Shown one piece after another: positions 56,711 to 64,000 of a DNA stretch of 64,000 nucleotides. The stretch covers positions 1,736,001 through 1,800,000 of the forward strand of contig JAWWNJ010000023.1 in assembly GCA_037176885.1 (NCBI GenBank). The letters run 5' to 3'. Under the pieces are notes generated by a model. It was not told the origin of the DNA. It did not search any database and saw only the letters and a program-made list of their open reading frames with translations. The stretch comes from Favolaschia claudopus. Its lineage: Eukaryota > Basidiomycota > Agaricomycetes > Agaricales > Mycenaceae. Position numbers and translations under genes: made by a program. How positions within the stretch are numbered: position 1 is the stretch's first letter; each line of letters starts with the position of its first letter.

Positions 56711-57649
56711 ATGCCTCGTCTCAATAAAAAACAGCAAGCCTTCGCCAAGGAGCTCGCTTTGGAGCTCTACAAACTGGAGGCTTTGGCAGAAGACCATTGC
56801 ACCATCATTCAACAAGCGGACCCGAATCAAGTGGCAGAGGCGTATGCTCGGTGCGCGGTGGGCAGGCCTCCAGTTGGCGCTTTGCCACCTCGCGACCAAG
56901 AGCAAGCTGCCATTGCCCAAGCGGAGCGAGACCTCAAGGTTCCGGCGACTACACTGGACGAGTATGTCAATCTCTTGACGCCGCGGCCACTGTGAATGAA
57001 TATTTACTTCGTTTAACTTTCTCAAGGCGGATCGTGGCCGTCTCCACTGCCATGTTCCTGTACGATTTCTGTCTCTCCAGGCTGCTGATAATAGGTTAAT
57101 ATGATGCACAGCTCGCGTATCAAGTTGATCCTGGGGGCGGAAAACAACATCGACATGTTGGCGGAAGTCGCGACGTTGCGTCACGCTCACCAGTAAGCTG
57201 TCCACATTCACTTCCCGAACTACGTATTGCTCGACGCTCATGTGTTGATCAGCCAAAAAAACTTGGAAAATCATCCGCCGCCTCAGCATCTCCCTCCCGC
57301 CACCGTCCCTGCCCCCGCTGCACACGCAGAACAAGACCCTGAATCGGATAATCCAGATGCGCTACCCGCCTCTGCTCTCCACTCCAGGGATTTCCGAAAT
57401 GCCGCACGTCTCCCTCTCAAACGTGCGGATATTAACAAGTATCGACGAAACCCAGATTCCCTGCTCGACGCTAGCCAGATTTTTGTTTCGAAAACGTCGG
57501 GGGACTTTTACCAGGTGTCCTCGATAGTCTCCACACGTGGAGGAAAGCTATTCTATCTGACCTATGCTGACGAGGGATCGGAAGGTGTCAGTTCCTCGTC
57601 AGAGGATTTCTTCTCGTTGTTATCCGACTCTTGCAAGGTTCAGGTTTGA
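56711..57649 (+). CDS. MPRL-family protein C
   Basis: The most diverged member of the tandem family. The ATG at 56711 gives MPRLNKKQQAFAKELALELY, KLEALAEDHCTIIQQADPNQ, VAEAYARCAVGRPPVGALPP and RDQEQAAIAQAERDLKV. Exon 2 (57112-57192, 81 bases) gives SRIKLILGAENNIDMLAEVA. Exon 3 opens with a Pro/Ala-rich linker, then INKYRRNPDSLLDASQIFVS, GDFYQVSSIVSTRGGKLFYL, TYADEGSEGVSSSSEDFFSL. The stop is at 57647-57649; 242 residues. The exon structure and the FYQVSSI..FYLT.ADEG core match A and B, while exon 2 has lost most of the AGENDHFFT match. A and B are clearly the younger pair. No function can be assigned. Confidence 0.72.
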
Positions 57650-57914
57650 ACTGGAATGTATGCATATGACCACAGACACTGTAGACACCGTGTAGCAATA
57701 GGTTTAGCTTTCGTTTGCTCTTTCACTCGGAATTTATATTTGTATTTGACTTTCTACATATCTTTTTCTCTCCTTTGATGCAGATAAAATTCTGCCAAGG
57801 GGCGTTGCTACATGTAGCAATGCATTGGATTTATCCAATAAATAGTCTCACCACATATGCCTACATCCCACAGGGTTTCTTTCGCGCCTGGCCTGAGACT
57901 CAGTGGCGTTCGAA

Positions 57915-57975
57915 CTCGACACAGCCACAAACTTCCTATTCAGGACGTCGGAGTTGTTTCACCAATTATCGAAGT
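57915..57975 (+). repeat. Copy of the MPRL-C upstream segment
   Basis: This stretch aligns with 56581-56641 (upstream of MPRL gene C): shared ACAGCCACAAAC, CCT.TT..GGACG/GAGACG, GGAGT.GTTT and CCAATTAT blocks. A weaker match extends left to GCCTGGCCTGA (near 57888; 56469 in the other copy). No fourth MPRL gene follows, so this is probably the stub of a further tandem duplication. Confidence 0.5.
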
Positions 57976-58349
57976 CACCTATTGATGTGACATGAACCGC
58001 CCAACTGTGTTCTTTGTTTCGTCCACCGTCGTAATTAGTCCAACGGGACGGATGTCCCTAAAAGCAGTAGCCGGACGTCGACTATCCTTTAGGGGAAAAT
58101 CATTGAAGAACTGTAAAGGCTTTGAACAATTTGAAGAAGCATTTGTCCCCACCCATTTTTTAGTTGCAGCGCCGTTGCCTGATAAGATAGCTCGTCGCGC
58201 TCTGGGAGCTGACATGTAGTACAGTATGTAAAATAAAGAAAGAATGTCTCGCGAAGAGACGGGGTAGACAAAAATTCATGCAAGGATGCCATAAAGCGGC
58301 AAATGAACATGCATAGTGAAGGTGGTGTGTCAGGCGCGGCCGCAGGCCG

Positions 58350-58480
58350 CTGTGAGACGCTCCCGACCCCGAGAGCGCAATAAAAGCAACTCCGGGGAGT
58401 GGGAGACGTAGCTCGCGAGACGCTCCCGACAACCAGAGCGCAACAAAGGCGACACCGGGCAGGAGACGTACTCGTGTGTG
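58350..58480. repeat. Two GC-rich tandem units of about 60 bases
   Basis: GAGACGCTCCCGAC...GAGCGCAA.AAA.GC.AC.CCGGG...GGAGACGTA occurs twice in succession with a few substitutions and one small gap. On the minus strand the units translate as repeating LPGVAF(I/V)AL..SGAS, but no gene context supports coding. Confidence 0.6.
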
Positions 58481-58969
58481 CAGCCCGCGGCCAGTGCGAC
58501 ACGAGACTGGGGGATACCGACGCCAGAAGCGAGCAGCCGGACCCCCAGAAGCGCGTGAGGAGGGCGGGTCGGGAGCGCGCAAAAATCGCCAGCGCGGCGC
58601 GAGGTGGTGGTACCGAGCAGAGCTGCAAATGGTGATCCTGTGATGACGTCAGTGAATCAGATCGCTCCCCGCGCTCTCTCGCAATCTTATCTTGCGCTAG
58701 ACGCGGCTCGTGCCTCGCCCCGCCTAGCTGGCAATACGCAATACTGTGAAGCACCCATTTGATGGTTAACAAGAAAATTTATAGCTCGATTCACTCGCTA
58801 CGCGAAGGTCTCAGGCGCGGTCGCCCGTCGCTCCGTAGTACTCCGGAGTCGTCCTCCCAGAAAGATACTGTGTCGTTGTCATTGAGATATGAATCGAAAC
58901 GTGATAATGGGACGGGACGTAAAGAAGACGCGCGACAAATAAATTGAACCAGGCAGATACAAGCAGATG

Positions 58970-59550
58970 AATGAAGCCCAAGACGCCAAGCCCACCCAAA
59001 GTCCAAACCACCTCGCCGCCAGGGCGAAACAAAATATCAACAACGGATTCGCTCAGAAGAAAGCCCAACAATCCACCTCCCCGATCGTGACGCGTCCGCC
59101 CTCGAGGTCCGAGTCTTGCTGAGCTTCGTGAAACCGCGTGCCGTGGTGTGCGAGTCCAAGCGTCCCCTTCCGCGCACCTTGCCTCACGCCGCGATCCTCC
59201 CGGTGCGAATCCAAGTCGAAAAGAAAAGAGGCGAATAAAATGCAGCACCGTGAGCGTCAATGCGCGAGATGCAAAACGTCGCGGGCGAAGGAGGGTGAGA
59301 CGAAGGAAGGGGGAGATGCCCAATGCAACCGGTGTCCGTGTCCCAAAGCCAAAGCGACTAACCATCGCGCGTAAGGTGCGTCTGCGGGTGCTGCGAAGAC
59401 TGAAGTCGAAGTAAACAAAGGCGAGTTGCGATCGAGCATCGGGCGTCGATGTGGAAGGTGTCGAGCGCCGATGGACGGGGGAGGGTAGGACGAGGGAAGG
59501 GGAAGAGGCCCAAAGCAACCGATGTCCGGGTCCCCAGGCCCAACGACTAT
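58970..59550. repeat. Degenerate repeat units, two well matched and one weak
   Basis: Two units of about 75 bases (59287-59361 and 59476-59549) share GAGGGT.(A)GACGA(A/G)GGAAGGG, CC(C/A)A(A)(T/A)GCAACCG.TGTCCG and a CAAAGC/CAGGCC CGACTA end, about 188 bases apart. A weaker related segment lies at about 58970-59010. It is a small local satellite-like array of unknown origin. Confidence 0.5.
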
Positions 59551-61249
59551 TCACCCTCACAGAGCGCGCGAGGTTGTCGCAGTCGGGACGAAATCGAAGA
59601 GTGTGGTGAAAGACGGTGGTAGTGGGGTCGTCGCCGTCTCCGAGGGCAGGCTGTGTGCTTGCGTCTGTCTGCGGCGCGCCGGACTAAGGAAAGAATCTGG
59701 GGTCAGGAAAGATGGGCAGGCAATAGTAGTGGAGGCGCACTCTTATGAAACGGACACTACGTCGCGTCCATCGGGAGCGCATAGGAGAGTGGATGGTAGA
59801 GTCAACTGAGGGTGAAGGTCAGAGAACGAAAGAACAACAGCGAGAAGAACGTACGCGTAATAGCTGACAGCGAGCGTCCACATATTGAAGGACGTTCAGT
59901 CGCGCGGAAGTACGACGCTGCATACAATGTAAGGAGGGTATACAGCGAGAGCAGCGGAAGCTCACCAGCTCGCCCAAGAGCGTTCTTTGAAACGACGAGA
60001 GTCAGATATAGATCCTTCACGGTGAGCTAGGACACGCTTACCTTGATTCTGCACCCTCGCCTAGTGAGAATACGACACAAAATACGACCTCGCCCAGTGT
60101 CAACGTCGACCTCGACGACCGTCCCCGTTGCAACTGCAAACCGAGTCAGCGACATGCGTAGAAGTAGCTATGAATACTCACTAGACTCTGGCGAGGTGCA
60201 TGAGATCAATAGAGAGGACCCTGATCATGGCGTGAAAGAGGAGAGAGCAACCCGCCGCGAAAGAAGGTGGTGATTCTGCTGAAGGAGAGGCGGAGTTAGC
60301 CGAAGGTATTTGTACCCAAGGGAGGTGGCAGTGCGCCGGTGCCCAAGCGCGTTTGTTGACACGTTTGTTTGGTTCGCGGAATAGGAGTATGAACGTGGAC
60401 GGATGGTATGAATGATAAGATTCCGGGTCCATTCTTCGCTGATGTGTATAGGTTGGAGGGTTTCCTAGTAGCAACCGATCAAGTTGAGTTCCAGCATGCA
60501 AAGCATTCGAAGTGAGATCAGGTTTACAGCTCCTCAGAGTACGATTCTGAACATCCACGCTGGGGCCTCAGTGTCTTGCAGTGCTTGCTGAATGGGAGTA
60601 AAAACAGGGAATACAGTTGGTAACCGTTCATTGACGACTTGTGTATACATCGCAGGAAAAGTCAAGTCTGTGCGCTTGGGGTCTTTGTGGTAATTTCGCC
60701 AGCGAGAGCTGCTTGCTTTACAGCTCCGGACCGTGCATGAAGGCCCTGAGGCGCATAAAATCGTCGATGAGCACATTTTGATTTCGAGATATGCTGCGCA
60801 ATCGGAGTGCCAGGACAAGAATCGGCTTGCGGCCGCTATTCAACCAGCACCAGGTAGACTACGACTTGCATTTATGGCATTCCTTGACAGAGAGCAGTAA
60901 CAGAACAGAGCAACAATGCAGAGCCTTGAGGGAAGCAGCTGGCATAGTCCCAAGGAGTCCACGAGCAATCTGAGTGTGGTCGAAACAATACAGCAACAGT
61001 CGGACTTTCACAGCTTATTTTGCATTAGACTCTGGGCTCTTGAGGTGGTGGCTTGCTTAAAAAGAGTAAAGAGTTCACGCTCTCGGCACCGAACGCTGAA
61101 AGAAACTGGATTGGGATATATGCGTTCAACAATTAAGGTACAGCGCCTGATTCAACACAGTTAGAAAGATAGGACATGCAATAAGAGACCATACCTGATA
61201 TAGTCCGTAGGGTAAAACACTCCAGGCTCACAAGCCTCCGTGCAAGTCA

Positions 61250-61558
61250 TCACTCCGCTTCGACTGTCCGTATTGGCGCTGCAGCAAGAGACTCAGCATA
61301 CAATACGCAAGGACAACACAGAACACACAGATTAAAGGGTGAAGTTGAGCGAGATATGTGACCATCCACATGAGATAGCAGGAGGCAAGAGTAAGCATTA
61401 TAGCAGTTCGGATAACCCTGTTCCATTTCAGAAGCCATTAGGGTCCCGGGAAAGTAAACTGACACTTGTTGAGGGCCCTTGGGAGTAAAGACAGCGGCAC
61501 AAGTCATGAGGGCGATGACAATGGCGAGGATGAAGAATACGGGCAGAACGCCAGCCAT
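61250..61558 (-). CDS. VMA9: V-type proton ATPase subunit e (Vma9-like)
   Basis: A two-helix membrane subunit of the V-ATPase Vo sector, about 70 residues. The ATG at 61558-61556 gives MAGVLPVFFILAIVIALMTC, AAVFTPKGPQQV. After a short intron comes VIRTAIMLTLASCYLMWMVT, YLAQLHPLI, and after a second intron SPIRTVEAE, with the stop at 61250-61252. This follows yeast Vma9 block by block, including LTLA..FLMW and the near-invariant QLHPL. The donor was set at CAAGT|GTCAGT to keep QVVIRT in frame, and the last acceptor at CTGCAG. The frame read without splicing has a spurious Cys-rich tail. It is divergent from the kelch gene. Confidence 0.85.
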   Translation of the reverse strand: MAGVLPVFFILAIVIALMTCAAVFTPKGPQQVSVYFPGTLMASEMEQGYPNCYNAYSCLLLSHVDGHISRSTSPFNLCVLCCPCVLYAESLAAAPIRTVEAE

Positions 61559-61962
61559 GGTGCGGATACAAGAAGTGGCGTTGATTCCTGTTTGATTTGG
61601 AGGCTGTTGGGTCAACTAAGATTATCTAATCTTAACTGTATATGGTTGTTTGGTTTGGAGGTCATCAGCTTGTGAGTTTGGTTGCTCTTCTTCCTTCCGC
61701 TCTTCCTCCACCCAAGTTGAATTGGCGCGTCTACTGGCTATCAACACGGCTCTGGTGTCTACCAATTTGCGGCGACAATAACTTGGCTGCTTGGATTTAT
61801 TTCCTTTCTTGGCCCTTGGCGGAGTTGTCGCTCCACATCAGTCCCACGACCGGCTAAGCGCAGCCCATTCACTCGAAACCCTCACGAAGACGTCACGAAC
61901 TACACTTAATCCACGACATTCTCCATGAAATAAAATCTCCAAAACAACACTCACGACCTACC
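61559..61962. other. Bidirectional promoter, VMA9 / kelch gene
   Basis: About 400 bases between divergent starts. It contains the palindrome TAAGATTATCTAATCTTA (61617-61634). No coding exon. Confidence 0.5.
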
Positions 61963-64000
61963 ATGACTATCCTGTTATACATTGCGCTGCTCATCTCAGC
62001 AGTTCACTCCTACTCTCCCCCGCCCAGGTACGCCGCATCTCACCCCGGTCGCTTCGGTATTGAATGTAGGACAGATGGGGTCAAGCTACCTCCATAATCA
62101 CCTCCTCTCTCTTCGTACAAGGTGGTAAACAGGACGACGGCGATGGCCTCACCTACTTCTCGGCTCGTGCAAAGTCCGATCTACTCTACCTCCCACTCGA
62201 CACTTCATTCTCCGTCGACTCTCCACCTTGGGTTCTGATCAGTGGCGACGGAAACTCCAGCCAATCTCAGGGACCCACTGTTGCTTGGCACACCCTCTCC
62301 GCATTCAACGCTTCTGACCTCTTGCTTTTCGGCGGCATGCCATCCCCCATCGAACCACATCCGACGGGGCTTGATTCTGCTTGGGTTCTCGACGTCTACA
62401 ACCGCCTGGTCCCGTCGTTCAACCACGAGCAAACAGGCTGGGCCAACGAGCCATCGCGCCGCATGCACCACGCCGCCGTTACCGATACTTCAGGCAAGGT
62501 GTACATCTTCGGAGGCGAGGCGGTCGACGGTTCAACGGCCGAGTTCTCCGAACACTTTGTTTTCGATCCCAATTCCCAGTCCTTTACACAGCTCCCCACC
62601 GATGGCGCACCGCCTGGTCTGACTGGCCACGCCGCCGTCATCTTGTCTAACGGTCAGATCATGATATTCGGCGGCTTGTCGTCCGCAGGGCTTGTTTCCC
62701 TCGATACCTTCTACATATTTGATACCAACACAAATACCTGGTCGACCCATATCGCATCCTCCGACGCTCCTGCCGGTCGTCGTGACTTTGCCTACGTCGT
62801 GGTCGACGACGCCACAATCCTCATCCATGGTGGCTGTGATGCGGGCTTTACCACTAATTTCGCCGACGGATACATGTACAACATCACTAGCTCAACTTGG
62901 AACCCTGTCTCCGCATTGGAACAGCTAGGTGGGCGGAGAGACCACTTTGCCGTGATGTACGGCGAACAGATTATATTTGGTTTCGGTTTGTCTATTTTTT
63001 CACGAGTCTATATCCATTTATTTAATACACTTTCAAGGTTATGAGCAGAACGCACCCGCGAATGCCTCCATAGCGATCTTCAACCCAGCTGCACAAGCGT
63101 TCCAACCAAAGTTCTTGCCCCCGCCTCCAACAGCGCCTATTGCCAGCACAATTCCGGGTATCACTCCCACAAACACGGCCACCTCAACAGATCCCTCATT
63201 TTCACTGACCATCAGCTCCGTCCATCCCACGTCGACCAAGGGAAGTGGTGGGGGAGGAGGCAATGATGGCGGGGGCGGGGGCGGGGGAGGCGGCGGCGGC
63301 GACGATGGCAAGAATACCCAGTCCACCACCAACAGGACCACTGCCATCGCGGTCGGTACCGTACTTGGTGTCGCCGCGTTCGTCGCAGCAGGTCTAGGTG
63401 CATTTTGGTACATGCGCCGACAGCAATATCACCGCTGGACCGAGGGCGGTGTCGGAGGCGTCTTCTCTCCCCTCAATGATGAAGAAGGCGGGCCTGATGC
63501 ATCTCCCGCGCGGATGTTTGACGCTCCGCCTGAGAAAGGTATTGTCGGCGGCGCTGTCGAGTCCATCGGCAGCACGCTCGGCTCATGGGGCGCGTGGGTT
63601 GCCGGCGCTTTGGGCTTAAGCACCGTTGTTGGAGGTGGAGCGGCGGCTGCGACGCGGGAGAGGCAGCAGCGCCGGGACATGCTCGTTGATGAGGACAGGG
63701 ATTTCGGCTGGTACGACGCTGGCGATGATCGGTCCAGTAGACTTGGGCGCTTCCGCCAGGGCAGTGGCGGGAGCACATGGAGTTTGATGAGTGTGTTCAG
63801 GCCGAAAGCCAGGCGGGAAGGTAGCACTGCGAGCGGGATGAGCTTTGGCAGTCGTCCGCCCATGAGTCGCGGTGGCTCACTCCTCGGATATGGGCAAGGG
63901 GTCGGATTGGAGCCTTCGGAGAAAGATCCATTTGCTGACGACATGTATTTGCGCGACGCGGCCGCAGCTGGAGGTGCAGGCGTGCTTGCCGCCGCCGCTG
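61963..64000 (+). CDS. Kelch-repeat single-pass membrane protein, partial (runs off right edge)
   Basis: The ATG at 61963 gives a signal peptide (MTILLYIALLISAVHSYSPP). After an intron (acceptor at GGACAG) comes RWGQATSIITSSLFVQGGK, the first kelch blade. Further blades show the GG and Y/W spacing: FNASDLLLFGGMPSP, TDTSGKVYIFGGEAV, LSNGQIMIFGGLSSA, DATILIHGGCD and QIIFGFG. A Thr/Ser linker and an 11-Gly stretch follow, then a membrane helix (TAIAVGTVLGVAAFVAAGLG), then a polar cytoplasmic tail with Ser/Arg-rich and DEEGGPDASP segments that is still open at base 64000. This layout (secreted kelch propeller, one TM, long tail) is common in basidiomycete surface proteins of unknown function. Only two introns are visible. 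Binding partner unknown. Confidence 0.8.

Larger units (their letters stand above)
57650..61249. other. 3.6-kb region without a recognised gene, repeat-bearing
   Basis: No convincing gene. It contains the duplicated MPRL-C upstream segment (57915-57975), a two-unit repeat of about 60 bases (58350-58480) and a three-unit degenerate repeat (58970-59550). A minus-strand frame of 249 codons at 58811-59560 starts without ATG, is Arg/Pro/Leu-rich, and is probably a by-product of high GC content. Minus-strand frames around 60181-60818 show no family motifs. Transposon debris or non-coding RNA genes cannot be excluded. Confidence 0.55.

Noticed and set aside
58811..59560. 249-codon minus-strand open frame
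   Set aside because: It starts at GTG, is rich in Arg, Pro and Leu as expected from GC-rich repeats, and spans the repeat units; no family resemblance.

Overview
The window reads as nuclear DNA of a mushroom-forming basidiomycete (Agaricomycetes). Genes are dense and cut by many introns of about 45-70 bases. The fatty acid synthase is one fused polypeptide. There are F-box/LRR genes, methanol-oxidase-type GMC oxidoreductases, a CmcJ/AsaB-type oxygenase and a P450, all typical of this group. Gene models below are spliced by eye, so exon edges are inferred.

Layout. 1-4.7 kb: three F-box-like genes. 4.7-25 kb: an accessory region bounded by two inverted paralogous GMC alcohol oxidases (6521-9195 plus; 21902-24658 minus). 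Between them lie cytochrome c peroxidase, a FRA10AC1-family gene with an apparent frameshift, an AsaB-like enzyme, a P450, a TPT sugar transporter and a small heat-shock protein with visible heat-shock elements. Relics of a GMC exon and of an Hsp20 exon, and two copies of a dispersed repeat, lie in or beside this region. 26-30 kb: BuGZ/ZNF207 (minus) and DBP5/DDX19 (plus) share a short bidirectional promoter. 30.3-43.2 kb: the fused type I FAS, minus strand, roughly 3,900 residues. 43.7-49.6 kb: the Rag GTPase GTR2 and the polyphosphate polymerase VTC4, separated by a long imperfect inverted repeat. 50-53 kb: an SDR gene and a small gene whose spliced product resembles the Cas2/VapD superfamily; the pair sits in a tandem segmental duplication with one decayed copy. 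53.8-57.7 kb: three tandem paralogues of an unrecognised three-exon family beginning MPRL. 57.7-61.2 kb: mostly non-coding, GC-rich short repeats. 61.2-64 kb: a tiny V-ATPase subunit e gene and a kelch-repeat membrane protein that runs off the right edge.

Functionally, the housekeeping set covers lipid synthesis (FAS), TORC1 nutrient signalling (GTR2), vacuolar polyphosphate and pH (VTC4, V-ATPase e), mRNA export (DBP5), splicing and mitosis (BuGZ, FRA10AC1) and mitochondrial peroxide removal (CCP). The most novel items are the Cas2/VapD-like gene with its decayed tandem copy, and the MPRL family.
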